DNA of 64,000 bases from Benincasa hispida (GCF_009727055.1 NC_052357.1:9859541-9923540); one strand, 5' to 3'; counted from the stretch's first letter, positions 1 through 12,485 are shown. Notes: generated by a model not told the origin, from the sequence alone. Numbers and translations: made by a program.

Positions 1-1366
1 AGGATTATACCCAGGTCGAGGAAGTTGACTATGATGAAACTTTCTCACCTGTTGTCATGCTCAAGTCTATTCGGATTGTCCTGTCCATAGCCACATTTTT
101 ATGATTATGAAATATGGAAAATGGACGTCAAGACTGCCTTTCTTAATGGTATTCTTGAGGAGACCATCTATATGACTCAACCAGAGAGGTTCGTAGTTCC
201 AGATCAAGAGCAAAGAGTTTGCAGGCTTAGGTCCATTTATGGGCTGAAACAAGCATCTAGATCTTGGAATATCCAATTTGACACTGAAACTGCTGTCAAG
301 TCGTTTGGCTTTGATCAGAATGTTAATGAGCCTTGTGTATACAAGAAGATCATCAACAACTTAGTAGCTTTCCTGGTATTGTATGTGGATGATATCCTAC
401 TCATTGGAAACGATGTAGGGTATCTGATTGATATTAAGAAATGGCTAGTTACCCAGTTCCAAATGAATGATTTAGGTGAGGCACAATTCGTTCTAGGGAT
501 CCAGATCATTCGGGATCGTAAGAACAAATGGTTAACCCTGTCTCAAGCATCGTACATTGATCAAATGTTGATTAGGTACAGGATGCAGGATTCCAAGAGG
601 GGTTTGTTACCCTTCAGGCATGGAATCATTTTGTCTAAGGATCAATGTCCTATGACACCTCAAGAGGTGAAGGAGATGAGAAGGATTCCCTATGCTTCTA
701 TTGTAGGAAGCTTAATGTATGCAATGTTGTGTACCAAACTCGATATTTGCTATGCAGTAGGGATTGTCAGTCAGTATCAGTCGAATCCAGGATTTGATCA
801 CTGGATGACGATCAAGATGATCCTCAAGTATCTTCGGAGAACGAGGGACTACATGCTCGTGTATGGAGATAAGGATCTAATCTTTACAGGATACACAGAC
901 TCTAACTTTTAGACCGATAGTGATTCTCGCAAATCAACATTGGGGTCAATGTACACTCTGAATGGAGAGGCTAGTGTGGCGAAGCATCAAACAAGGATGC
1001 ATTGTGGACTCCAGTATGGAAGCCGAATACGTAGCCGCTTGTGAAGCAGCTAAGAAGGCTGTTTGGCTGAGGAAATTCCTTTCAGATTTGGAAGTTGTTC
1101 CAAATATGGATTTTCTTATCACTTTTTATTGTAATAACAGTGTGGTTGTGACAAATTCGAAGGAGCCTCGGAGTCATCGTCGGGATAAGCACATCGAACG
1201 AAAATATCACTTGATCAGGGAAATTGTACATCACGGTGATGTGATAGTCACGAAGATCGCATCGGAGCACAACGTTGCTGATCCCTTTACAAAGGCCCTT
1301 ACGGCTAAAGTGTTCGAGAGTCACCTGAAGAGTCTGGGTCTGCGGGACATGCGGCATCTTGTCTAG
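1..1366 (+). pseudogene. Ty1/copia pol fragment (reverse transcriptase and RNase H), family B
   Basis: This is the 3' end of a copia polyprotein whose 5' part lies outside the window. Reverse transcriptase motifs are visible in order: DVKTAFLNG, YGLKQASRSW and the catalytic LYVDDILL near 380-400. RNase H follows, with TGYTDSNF and SMEAEYVA. The frame is broken by an extra T near 98-101 (poly-T before the YDYEIW-like segment), by a stop at 910-912 where relatives have Gln, and by a frame change near 965-980. The third RNase H acidic site, normally YCDNS, reads YCNNS, so a catalytic Asp is lost. The element is therefore dead. The ending ADPFTKAL...HLV is typical for the family, and a purine-rich tract follows directly. 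Confidence 0.93.
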
Positions 1367-1474
1367 GGCAAGTGGGAGATGATATTGAGGTATGCCCTAG
1401 TTTATTGTATATTGTACATATTTTTTTATTATATCGTACATTAATCTCCTGAGTCATTAGGATAAGTAGAAGAT
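1367..1474 (+). promoter_or_regulatory. Polypurine-tract region between copia pol and its 3' LTR
   Basis: Directly after the pol stop there is a purine tract (GGGCAAGTGGGAGA), then about 95 bases containing ATGCCCTAGTTTATTGTA. A second, weaker purine tract (AAGTAGAAGA) lies just before the inferred LTR start. The minus-strand copia at 51.0-51.1 kb has the same layout with two strong tracts, which is why the LTR is placed at 1475 and not at 1380. Confidence 0.6.
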
Positions 1475-2428
1475 TTTTGGGATTGGTGTCCTAATTCTCT
1501 CGGAGTCTCGTTGTTTGTAATGATACACATTATTTTATGAATAAAATAATTGTTATTTAATTCTGGCATTTACTCATATCCAATAAACAAAGCTCCTTGG
1601 TTATCTTATGTAAACTTAAGCATGTATATGTGATATACAAGTAGATCATGTCTTAAGTAATAACCTAAATAGGTCTGTAGTATAAGAATTAAGGAGGGAT
1701 ACCTGATCTTGGTGACACTAAGATATGGCCCGCTTTATAGAGGATTGCAAGTATTATAAACTACTACATATGGTTGATCCTGACTATTCATGTGGAGCGT
1801 GCGAGTGGGGGTGTTCTATACAAAAAGTTTGTATAAGACCGGACCACGAGATGACTAGACTTTGTATATAACGTCGTTGATACTATAGACTTACATCTTA
1901 CCTAAACGACCATATGTGACACGACCTCAATCCTGCGTGTTTTGGGAACTCTTGCCTTTGAGGGCAGTCCTTTGATTAGTATGAATGAGAGTGGCCAGAT
2001 TGTTAACTCAACATGCCTACGTTTTTTGGGGACTTGTCTGATCTGGGAGCTGGAAACTCAATCCACAAGATGGAATTCACTCCTTTCCCGAAACAGGGAT
2101 AAATAGAGAGATTGCTCCCTTAAGGGTTGATTCTGGGGTTTGAACATAGTGGCCACAACTTCTCTTTGGAAGAGGGGACTCAATCATAAAGTATTAGAGG
2201 GATCGGTGGTACTTAAGGAGTTAGATGTAACTACAGGGGCATAACGATTATTGGCCGAGCTATACTTACGAGCGATCTGTGAAAGGTGGTCGCACTTCTG
2301 ATTGGTTAAGATGGACACATAATATATCTATGGTAAGGAGAGTTCAGCTGTTGGTCTTTAGTGGAGTGCCTGCCAGTTAACGGATGGTGGATCTTGTGAC
2401 TAAAGAGTTTAGTCAGTTATTCACGTAC

Positions 2429-4268
2429 TGTTCAGGAAAAATTAGAGGGACGCAATAATTACGTTGGAGGTCATGCGTTCAAATAGAAAGTATGCGTTAA
2501 TCTAGTATGCAATGATCATGCGTTCCTATCACAAGTTTTCTTGCCTTCTCGTCAAGTATAACGAGAATGCAAGTTTCTTGGGTAATCCGAGGTCAAACAC
2601 AAGGACTTGTCACTCAATAATGCTTGTGAAGTAATGCGTTTGAGGCGATAAATAGAAGTAAAAAGAAGAAGTTAATGGGTTAAACACTACTCCTACTTTT
2701 AACTAAACAGATTGAGCAATGGAAGACTTGCGATGAGAATTGGTAGATATGCAATAACTATTAACGCATATTAATGTTTATTATCTTAAATCGCTCGAGT
2801 AATCCCAACTCGTCACACGAACGCATCGCACACCTCTCGGTGGTCAGCCGTATTACTATATCTCTATAGTGCATGGTTACGTCGAGCATAAGATCGTGCC
2901 TATCTCTAGGAACAATGAATACTTTGTTTTAATGTGTTCCATCTCTTACCTTCTCAGGCAGTTAGATGCGACTAATTAACTTATAGACAAACATTGCAAC
3001 AACCCATCGACAAACGTTGCTACAGCCTTTCACCAAGCAAAGAGGATTACCTCACTATACTCGCACAACGCACACCTCTCGGTGGGTTTCTACATGCATC
3101 CTATCTCTAGGCTACACGATTTAGTATGCGATCGTCTTTAATAAATAAACAATGAAGGTAAACGATGATAAAGGTAAAGACGATGAAGAAGATGGTATTG
3201 AAGGAATCAAACTGTGCATTGATTACAAAATGTCTTAATATCTTAAGGTAAAATATAATATAATACAGAGATCAGAGAAGAAATGAAAGACTATGCGTCA
3301 AGGCTGCTGGTGGTGCCATGGATGGATGATGGAGACGTCTCTCTCAAGTTCTATCTCCAGCGAAAGCTCCGATCGTCACTCAGAATGGGTTGTGGAGGTG
3401 AAGAATCCTCACAGAAAATCTCGCTCATGCTCTCATCTGTGATCGCAAACCTCTGCCTTAAGGTAGAAGTTCNCGATCGTCACTCAGAATGGGTTGTGGA
3501 GGTGAAGAATCCTCACAGAAAATCTCGCTCATGCTCTCATCTGTGATCGCAAACCTCTGCTTTAAGGAAAAAGTTCGGATGTCTTGAAATGAAGGTTCAA
3601 AGGGCTATTTATAGAGTTTAAACACCAACAGCAATCATGATTGTGTTATGTCTCACTGCTGCCTTTGTCACTGTATGGGCAATGTTAACATTATCTTATC
3701 TTATTGATACTCCCAAGGTATGCGTTTGAGCTTGATTCAACTGAAGTATCAACGCATTCCACCAATTTGGCGATCGCCCTTCTATTTATGGTTATCACTC
3801 CGTGGCTGCAATCTTTAGGTGATGAACGCATTCGATTGATTTCCGTAACTTCCATTCGATGGACGCATTTGGTTGATCACCGCAATCTCCAAGTGGTGAA
3901 CTTATTCGGTTGATTACCGCAACATCCATGCGATGGACATATGCGATCACCACATGCGTTCGTTTATGCGATAGCTCGGTTTCACCGAATGCGATTGTCT
4001 TTGCGGTTGCCTGGCTTCAGCGCATGCATTTGATTTTGCGATTACTTGTTTCCAGTGCATGCGTTTGATTCCTGCGATAGCTACAAAAAAAATAGATACT
4101 TTGGCACGGAATAACGCATAATATTGAGGTTAATGAGAATTTAGGTGCTGATTGACGCAAAATTCAAATTTTCACAAATTCTAAGTATTATCACCGCATT
4201 TTCTACTTGTTAGCCCTCATAATTCTAAATAAAATGCTTATAATAACTGACATTTCTGCCAGTTATCA
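2429..4268 (-). mobile_element. Solo LTR, Athila-like Ty3/gypsy
   Basis: A 1840-bp block starts TGTTCAGG, ends CAGTTATCA, and is flanked on both sides by CGTAC (2424-2428 and 4269-4273), a clean 5-bp target duplication. Read on the minus strand it starts TGATAACTGGCAGAAATG, closely matching the LTR start of the full Athila at 53337 and 61818. It is also rich in CGCA/TGCG words, as that element is. There is no internal coding sequence, so it is a product of LTR-LTR recombination. It sits inside the family B copia LTR and is therefore younger than that insertion. Confidence 0.85.
3371..3578. repeat. 104-bp tandem duplication with an N at the junction
   Basis: Two consecutive 104-bp units (3371-3474 and 3475-3578) start GATCGTCACTCAGAATGGG and are almost identical. 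Differences are confined to the last 20 or so bases, next to the ambiguous base at 3473. It lies inside the solo LTR. The N at the junction makes an assembly artefact a real possibility. Confidence 0.85.
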
Positions 4269-5352
4269 CGTACCATTGGAGCTTCGAGCTACAGGTCTAT
4301 AAGGTCCCCTTGGAAGGTCAATGGATTCAATTGAGGATCAGTTCTTGGTGTTGATTTGAAATGTTCAAATTGACCAAAAGTAATTCGATTATATATGATA
4401 TGTTCGGTATGTGTATGAGATATATCTAGTGGAGGAGTAATGTAAATGAGATTTACATTAAGTGCCATGGAATAGAAAAAGACCTATGGTTTATATGTTT
4501 CATGAGATGAAATATTAAAACTATAGGTTATAAGTATAGTATGATAAGTTAGTTATCATTTATAATTATAATAATATTAATTATTGGATAATTAAATCTT
4601 TTTCTCTAATAACCAATAGAGTGTGAGATTATTGGTGGTTTCATGATAATCGTGAGATAAAAGGAAAATTGTTTTCCTAATATTAGTAAGTTTTGAAAAA
4701 GTCAATTTGAGATTCTCTCTCGGAAAATAATCTCACAGAGGTTGTCAAGTAAATAGGATTTACTAAGCGACAACTTGGAGTGAGCTAAATGATCGTTTAG
4801 TGTTTATAGGTGATAGACACACAGTAAGTGATAAGCTAAACAATCTCTTAGCTTTTGCTAGGCGATCGCTTAGCTTTTGCTAAATGATTGGGCATCGACC
4901 TATGCAATAGGTCCAACCTTCTCCCACTTGCTCAATCGTTTACACGATTGTTGTTTCCTCTGTCGTCTACCTCAAACCAAGTCTACACAGAGCCCACCCC
5001 TGGATTCTCACACCGAGAATACGAAGATAGCCTTCTTGGTGGTGTCATACTCAACCCGACACCGTCGAGGTTCTGTGGAGGTTTTTCCTACTGTTGGGGT
5101 GTTCGTGACCTAGGCGATCGCTGAGTTCTAGTGTGCGGTGTTTGTGCTGTGTAGCGGTTGTGTTGGATGAGCGTTCGAGGTTGTTGTCTTCGAGAGTTCA
5201 TGATCAAGGAGCGTGGAGATGAGTCTACAAATTTGTGTAGAGTTTCTTTTTGATCATTTGTAGTTTCATGTTGTAGTTTTATGCTGTAATTTCTGTAATG
5301 AATGCATAACCATTTGTTTCTGTTTTTTATTGTAATTTGTAAAGTTCATACA

Positions 5353-5577
5353 TGATTATAATTTAGAATGATCTTTCCACTGCTCATGGAAATCCTCGTA
5401 ATCGATTTTCTTCACAATCAAGAGCCAATTATAAGAATTACAATATAATCGAAGAGAATTCAATGCCAAAACTCAGAAAAACTATATCAGTTCACCATTT
5501 TCATATAACTTATGAAAAACACCCACCAAGCCAAAATTAACATGAATTGAGTGCTTAAATGATGCTCTGATACTAAT
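5353..5577 (-). mobile_element. Leader and primer-binding site of copia family A
   Basis: Next to the LTR at 5578 the minus strand reads TTAGTATCAGAGCATC, one mismatch from the usual initiator-tRNA-Met primer site (TTGGTATCAGAGC). The following 200 or so bases match the leader beside the LTR at 49161, including the CAAGAGCCAATTATAA block. The leader is cut off at about 5353 by the family B copia LTR, so gag and pol of this copy are not present. Confidence 0.7.
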
Positions 5578-7511
5578 TGTTGGTTTACAGAAACACACAG
5601 CAGAAGAAAACAGGATCATTAAATATCCTAATTCCTCAATTATGACTTCAAATTAAGATTGTTCATAGGGTATCAAAAGGGTTTCATTACATATCTTTGA
5701 AGACCCTCTTTTTCAACGAAATACAACTACAATCTTCTCCTATTTAGGTCGTGGACCACCACTAGAGCTTTTCTACTATTTTCTAGGCGCCTTAGATTGA
5801 GTTTTGAGACTCAAAACAAGCTTGAATTTGGGAATTGAGAGGAAAAAACACATTGATTCAGCACTGTTGAAGAACCTTTCTTCAACCTGAAGAACACAAC
5901 AAATACCACTTATTTGTATAATCTTTTCTACTCAATCAAGAGTGGTTTTATTCAGGCAATTCATTTAACCAAAATGCATGCATGGATTCCAGCTCCTTCA
6001 AAATTGAGCTAGAAAATGTGGTGCAAAGATGACTAAGGTGTAAGCTTGAAAATGGGAAAATCCCACCATTAGATTTTTCTCAATTTTCAATTTCTTTTTT
6101 ATTTTGAAGTTTGATTTTCAAAATCAAACTTTTTCCAATTTTAATTCTTAAATAAAAATTGAAGTTTTATTAATTTTACATTAATTCAATAATCAAAATT
6201 TCTAATAAAATTAATAATTAATAATTAGTTAAATAGTTTAATTAATTCTATTAATTTAATATCAAATATTAAATTAATTTATCATCAATTTCATCACCAT
6301 GAATCCCTATCCATGAAATTAATATTTAAATGATATTTATATACTAATTGATTCTCCAATTATGTTTAATTCCAAAATTAAACATGTAATTATATCACAT
6401 ATAATTACTAATTCCCTTAATTCGAATTTGAACATTTCAAATAAACTTATCACGCTATTCTAAGGCTAATTCTTTTTATGAACTAGTAGGGGGACCTCAT
6501 GGACCTACAGAACTCCAACAATCCGAAATTAATTGGCTAAACTCTTTACATCGAATTAACCCCCATTTGTTAACTACCAGTCACTCCACTAAAACCCAAT
6601 AGTTGCACTCCCCTCACTAATATATTGTGTCTACTCGATATAACCATAATTAGTAAGTTAATCCTTTACAGGTTGTTTGTAATAACAGTTTGGTCAAAAG
6701 GCTGTTTTACCCCCGAGATTACCTCTTGTTCTTTAAATCCCACTAATCATCTAATGAACAATTGGTTTGTGATTCGATCATTAAACCATGTCCCTCTTAA
6801 GCCAATGAGAGGGTGGGCCTCTTGTTCAAGACCTGGAGTCAGTAGTTAAGGGAACAACCTCTCTACTATCCCTGAAAGCAGGTAGGAGTGAGTTTCATCT
6901 TTCACCCTATGTCTCCAGCTATCTACTCAGTCTTACCCTTGAAATGAGAGGCTTATTGAGCAGGCGTCGTTGAGCCAATCGTCACCTATACAAATTTAAG
7001 GATAATCCCGAATAAACAGAAGTTCATAGTTAGCTCAGGATTAAGGTCAAGTTACGTAGGTCATCACTTTGAAATAGTCAGTCTTAAACAGTAAACAACG
7101 TTATAAAGTAAGAGTGACTTAATTCTTGGTCCGATCTCATGCAAACTCATTGCATAGGACGTTCTCGCTCCTCATGTCAATACATGAACGAATGAGGATC
7201 ACTTCATTTGTAGCACTTTACAAAAAATTGCAACAACTACAGAATGGGCCGCATCCAATAGTGTTATCAGAATAAGGTACCCAACCTTATTTCTATAGTA
7301 TAGATCATTTTGACTATTTACTCGAACCTGATCCACTCTTATGTCTCCATATAAAGTTCAAGTACTCATGTAATAGTCATGGATCTTTTAGTTTATTGGA
7401 TTTATTTCTGAAAACGAAATAAGCTATTCATATATTCAATAACAACTTTATCAATTTACAAAATGACTTTATTGTTTACAAACCATGATTGTTACGACAT
7501 AAAACCCAATA
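5578..7511 (-). mobile_element. LTR of copia family A
   Basis: A 1934-bp LTR on the minus strand. Its start (TATTGGGTTTTATGTC, terminal TG decayed to TA) matches the solo LTR at 15858, and its inner part matches the copies at 47455 and 49161. The primer site lies directly beyond its end, which makes it a 5' LTR. No purine tract or target duplication is visible on the high-coordinate side. ORFs inside it are not coding. Confidence 0.8.
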
Positions 7512-10068
7512 CTACTGGGACCAATCAAATGCTTCCGCTCATGTTTTCATTATTTTTCTATGTTTTAATTTCTTAGTTTGACATTTAGAACTCATAGTTT
7601 TTGTATTTACATTTTTTACTTTTAAGAAAGTTTTCCAGGTTTGTTTTATAGTTTTTTATATTTGAATTTCAGTTGTTTAATTTATTTACTTATGTTATTT
7701 GTTTGGTTTTACTCAGTTATGAAAAGATGTCGCTTTGAATTTCATGCATGCATATCTATAGTAACAGCCTAGCTTGAGTCCTAGGGAGTCGGATCGTTAT
7801 AAATACAAAGTGTGTAGTCATTGTTTAATATGATGTATTTGCGTCATATGTCAAAATGTGACTTATTTTAATTGTTTATAAGTAGAAGGCATAAACGAGA
7901 GTTTGTATAAGAAAAGTTTTAACTGTTTATAGGAAGTAAGTATTTGAAAGTTATTTTTTGTTTACATAAATTTTAATTTCCATGATTATTGTCTTTGTGG
8001 GGATACTTTAAATATGATTTGGTGAAAGTATAGGTGGTGGTTGTTTATATACCTGCATTTGGATTTTCTGGCATGGTTGTTGATGGAGTGTTTTTTTTTT
8101 TTATTTTATTTTATTTTTTTTATTAACTCTTTCTTTTAAATTGAGAGATCTTTTTTGGTTATATATTTTTTTTAATCGAAAGATTTTTTTTGTTATATTC
8201 TTTTTTATGGAGAATATTTTTTTGTTATAATTTTTAGGAATGAAGCTAGATATTAAGATGATTTTCTAGTATTTTTTAAAGTTAAAGTAGTTAGATAATT
8301 AGATTTTGTTTAGGTCAGTAGATTTTATTTTTAAATATATAGGGATAAGATGGGGCATACTTTCAGTTTTTAAATTATGAAATTGACCATAGTCTTTTGG
8401 TCATTTTTACAAGTAGAAACTTTGTTGACTATATTATAAAAAGCTCATAAGGATTTGGTCATTTGTCCAAAGATCCCGATTTTCTGCAACATAAATAGTC
8501 CTTATTAAAAAAATAAACTCAATTCAACCAAGAAATATTCGAGTTAGGTTGGTTTAGGTTAATCAGATCATTTATTTAAATTTTGGATTCTTTGGATAAA
8601 TAGCCAAAACAAAATAGACTTTTTAAAAAATGACCACCATATTTTTCTTTGAACAAATGGCCAGATGATTGTTTAAAATTTATAATAGGATTTATCAAAT
8701 ATAAAATATACCACTTAACAAAATATCTAACTAAAATACTAACAAATTTAACATTTAGATAAAAAGAAACTAATCTTTCAAATCAAGGAAGGTTGATGAT
8801 TTATGTTAGTGAACAACATTTGAAAAAAAAAATCCTAAAAACGACTTTTAAAATCAAGCAAAAAAAATTGTTAGTAACAATAGATTAAAAAAGTATCACC
8901 TAACATAAGTTAGAAGATAAAAGTTTCAAAAATTGTGAGGATTATAATATCTAATTTTGGATGCAAAAATACTATGTATGTAACGAATACTAATTTGGAT
9001 TTTCCATCATTAACCATATAAATTCATTTTCTCTACAAACATCCTCAGATATATATTAATTACCTGTTTTCCATAACTAGGGTATTTGTGTTTTGTACTA
9101 TATTCTCAATTCTTTTACTTCATATCCATAGCATCTCCACATGTATCTCCTACTCGTAAAAGAGCTAGAAATTTTTCACACACATACCTTATACTAAAAC
9201 TACTTATAATTTTTATTAGACTTTTAATAACGTATACCTAAGACAACTTAAAATCCTATACTAAGTTTTAAACCTTGTAACAACTAAGAAAATACCTTCT
9301 AATAGCTAAAATATAACTAAAGTGGGTGATCTAAATATGTCTCTTGTACTAGATTGTACCATGTAAATACCTTGTATTAAAAACAACTAAAATCCAACTT
9401 GAACTGGCAGAATGCATAGATGGGGTCATTGAAGCACTAAACTTAAAAATGAAAATTTTGAAGAATTTGTTGGCCTTGAATGTAGAAATTCATGGACCTA
9501 ACCACAATGGAGATAACGAAGGAAATACATTCGAACTGTTCAAGGTGGATTTATTCAATACATTGTATTTGTTCTTATAAATTATGTTTGTTAAATAGGA
9601 GACAACCGACTTTATTAGGGAGTTGGATAAATTGGAGCGAGATCAAGAAAAAAATGAAAAAGAAAAAGAAATTGACGATGGAGATACAAATGACAAGTAA
9701 TTACAGTTTTAGAAAGACGACAAAAAATGATGATTACCCCAATATGTAACTTCATAGTGAATTGTCGAAAATTGGCATCAATCGAAATATGCAAGCAAGC
9801 AACCTTAAAGTTGTTATATTATTTGTTGTCATCCCACACGCCCCCATATAAAATTGTGATCTTTTGAAGAGACATTTGGTTGAAAGATGAATGAAGAACT
9901 ATAATTACAATGTGGTTGAGATGAACAAACAAATAAAATATGAACAATTCAAAGTACCTATCGCAAAAGAGAAGATTCTATTGTTGTATACCTATGTTTG
10001 TTGATTTACCATTCACGTCTGTGTTTCTGCATATATAGTGAATATTTAATACACATTTAAATCATAAC
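7512..10068. other. Gene-poor AT-rich interval
   Basis: No supportable gene. Poly-T runs lie at 8090-8220. A short stretch near 7765-7800 (CCTAGCTTGAGTCCTAGGG) resembles the end of plant gypsy LTRs but is too short to assign. Around 9420-9700 two short pieces look weakly coding (HGPNHNGDNEGNTFELFKVD and DKLERDQEKNEKEKE), separated by stops; I do not recognise them. The ATAAC at 10064-10068 is the target duplication of the next element. Confidence 0.5.
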
Positions 10069-10268
10069 TATTGTAATTCTAAACTTTTTCCTATTTTTCT
10101 TGTGATTTTACAAGAGGGAGCAACCCTTATATATACAACTATGTTAGCCAACTATAGAAAAATTTATAACGGAAAAAATGTACATATCGTAAGAATAAGA
10201 ATAAATGCAATTTACAGGGAATAAAATCCAACTGGGTAAGGAAAGTAGAAGGCTTTCCATATTCAACA
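10069..10268 (-). repeat. 3' LTR of the 4.5-kb copia
   Basis: 200 bp, ending ATTCAACA and starting TATTGTAATTC on the plus strand; the partner LTR has TGTTGTAATTC, so the terminal TG has mutated here. A purine tract borders it on the inside (plus strand CTCCCCCTCAAGCT, 10269-10282). Confidence 0.9.
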
Positions 10269-10275
10269 CTCCCCC

Positions 10276-11166
10276 TCAAGCTGGGCTATATATGTTGATC
10301 AAGTCCAGCTTGTTTTTTAAGTCTCCAAACATATTCTTGAATAGGGCCTTTGTAAGTATGTCAGCAATTTGTCTCTTGGTAGGTATGTAGTTGAGAGATT
10401 TTAAGTCCACATGTTTTATGCGATCATGATGGACAGGGTATTTGGCGATACTTATAGTAGCTTGATTATCACAGTGTACTTTCATCTGTTCTTTTGTTTT
10501 GATTTTAAATTCAGATAGAATGCTTTTGAGCCACATTCCTTCACATATTCCTTGAGCTAGAGCTCTTATGCAACTTCAGCACTACTCCTAGACACTACAG
10601 ATTATTTCTTACTTCACCAGGTGACTAAATTCTCCTAAACAAAGGTGCAATATCTGGAAGTTGATCTTCAGTCTATTATTTAGCTTGTCCAATCGGCATC
10701 TGTGAAGATCTTAATGTTCCTCCTCCTAGATTTTTTGAAGTATAATCCCTCTCCTGGACATAGCTTGCATATTGTCTTCTGTTGGACTGTTCATAAATTG
10801 ACTTACAAAGCTGATTGCAAAATAGATATCAGGTCTTGTGTGAGTTAGGTAAATAAATTTTCCAACTAGCCTTTGATACTGATCTTTGTTAACCATTGTG
10901 TGATTGTTTTCTTTGATTATGTGATTGTTTGTGTCAATTGAGGTATTAGCGGGCTTGCATCCAAGCATTCCAGTTTCCTTTAACAGGTCAAGGACATATT
11001 TTCTTTGAGAAATGCTCAAACCTATTTTTGAGCGGGCCACTTCCATCCCTAGGAAGTATTTAAGGTTGCCTAAGTCTTTTACTTCGAATTCCTTGGCCAA
11101 GATAAGCTTTAGATTTCTTATTTCTTCTTCATGGTCTCCTGTAAGGATAATGTCATCTACATACAA
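10276..11166 (-). pseudogene. Copia RT C-terminal half and RNase H
   Basis: From 11166 downward the frame reads MYVDDIILTGDHEEEI, KDLGNLKYFLGMEVA and QRLVGKFIYLTHTRPDIYFA, the RT catalytic and thumb segments. RNase H resumes at 10536 with MKVHCDNQATISIAK and ends near 10276 with the KHVDL and ADILTKAL motifs. About 190 bases between the two ORFs (10540-10725) are frame-disrupted, so the RNase H start is damaged. It continues the RT fragment at 11153-11656 after a frameshift. Confidence 0.9.
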
Positions 11167-11656
11167 TGATAATAGCTATTTTACCCGTGTAAGAAAGTTT
11201 GACAAAGAGAGTATGGTCAGATTGACATTGTAAGTACTCGTTTTTCTTTACCACTCTTGAAAATTTATCAAACCACGCCCTAGGGGATTGTTTTGGGCCA
11301 TAAAGGGATTTTTTGAGTTTACATACCTTATTTATGGTTTTAGTAGATTCTATATCAATAGGTATATCTATATACACTTCTTCTTCTAAGTCTCCATTAA
11401 GGAAGACATTTTTTATGTCTAATTGGTGAAGAATCCAATCATTATTCACAGCTAGGGAAAAAAGGACACGAATAGTATTTAATTTTGCCACCGGAGCAAA
11501 TGTTTCTTGATAGTCAATGCTATACGACTGGGTGAACCCTTTGGCGAGGAGTCTAGCTTTGAATCTATCTATTTCTCCGTTAGCTTTGTATTTGATGGTG
11601 AAGATCCATTTGCATCTTATTATTTCTTTCCTGGAGATAGGTATGTTATTTCCCAT
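11153..11656 (-). pseudogene. Copia RT N-terminal half
   Basis: A 167-residue frame holds CKWIFTIKYKANGEIDRFKA, KGFTQSYSIDYQETFAPVAK, LHQLDIKNVFLNGDLEEEVY and CKLKKSLYGPKQSPRAWF, the classic copia RT N-terminal blocks. It ends in IIIVCR followed by a stop exactly where YVDD should begin, and the catalytic motif continues in another frame. One small indel at about 11155-11165 therefore inactivates the polymerase. Confidence 0.92.
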
Positions 11657-11840
11657 GCGTTGTTCTTTTCTAAGGCCTTTATTTAGTCTAATACAACTTG
11701 CTTCTAATTAATATCCTTGAGGGCTTCATAGACATTGTTTGGAATGTGTACTTGGGATAGTGTAGTTGTGAATGCTTTGAACTTGGGAGAGATATTTTTG
11801 TAAGATAGGTAGTTTTGGATGGGATGCATCGTACAGGTTC

Positions 11841-12485
11841 TTACCCCTTTCCATTTTGCAATGGGAAGATCAATGTCTTCAGTGTGTATTTCTGCTGTGG
11901 AGTTGAAGACATGATTTTCCTGTATTTCGATTGGGTTTTGATTGAGTACTGGTTCATGTCCAAGGGTGTTCTTACCGGATATGAGGATCGAGCTAACTTT
12001 GCCATTTCATAAGACTCACATTGAAACACCTGAGAGCTTTTATTAAAAATATCTTGAAACATTCGTTTCAAATATAGAAAATTGGGATGTCTTAAACGAT
12101 TATGCCATAACATTATTGTACTATCATAATTGTCTTTAGAAGCAACAAAAGTAGATGTACTAACATAATTATCTTTATAAGCAACAAAAGTAGATGTACT
12201 ATCATAATTGTCTTTAGAGATAAAAATAGACTTGTTAAGACCTAACTCCTTGACTTGCGACTTAAGAGCATTTAGTATATAGAGACCCGAGGTTTCCTTA
12301 GCATTGCCAATCATTTTTTCCGAATTCAAATCCTGAAATATGCAATTATGTGAGTAAAAAGTTGCATTGCAATTTTTCATAAACATTAGTTTGCTTATGG
12401 AAAGGAGGTTGCATCTAAGATTTAGGACATGCAACACATTCTCTAACACTAGATCTTTAGATACAAACACATTCCCAATTTCCAT
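11841..12485 (-). pseudogene. Copia protease end and gag-pre-integrase domain; integrase core missing
   Basis: The frame begins after the protease active site with VLHVLNLRCNLLSISKL, a segment usual at the copia protease end. It then has the gag-pre-integrase motif LWHNRLRHPNFLYLKRMF. In intact copias the integrase zinc and DDE core (more than 200 residues) follows. Here the frame passes within about 30 residues to the low-complexity linker preceding RT. Three near-identical YDSTSTF/YVSTSTF repeats sit near residues 90-125. I infer an internal deletion of the integrase core. Confidence 0.8.

Larger units (their letters stand above)
1475..5352 (+). mobile_element. 3' LTR of copia family B, split by a solo LTR
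   Basis: The start aligns with the LTR start at 46971 on the minus strand (TGTTGGGATTAGTATCC there, TTTTGGGATTGGTGTCC here, so the terminal TG has decayed). The LTR runs to 2428, is interrupted by the insertion at 2429-4268, and resumes at 4274 after the duplicated target CGTAC. The end at 5352 (TTCATACA) is a best guess, chosen because the next bases match the leader of a different family. Net LTR length is about 2.0 kb. The second half carries GATC-centred palindromic motifs (4791, 4863) like those at 63.5-63.7 kb. The end coordinate is uncertain by some tens of bases. Confidence 0.7.

Noticed and set aside
1380..1400. LTR start at 1380 (TGATATTGAGG after a purine tract)
   Set aside because: Comparison with the copy at 51.0-51.1 kb and the LTR start at 46971 places the true LTR start about 95 bp later.
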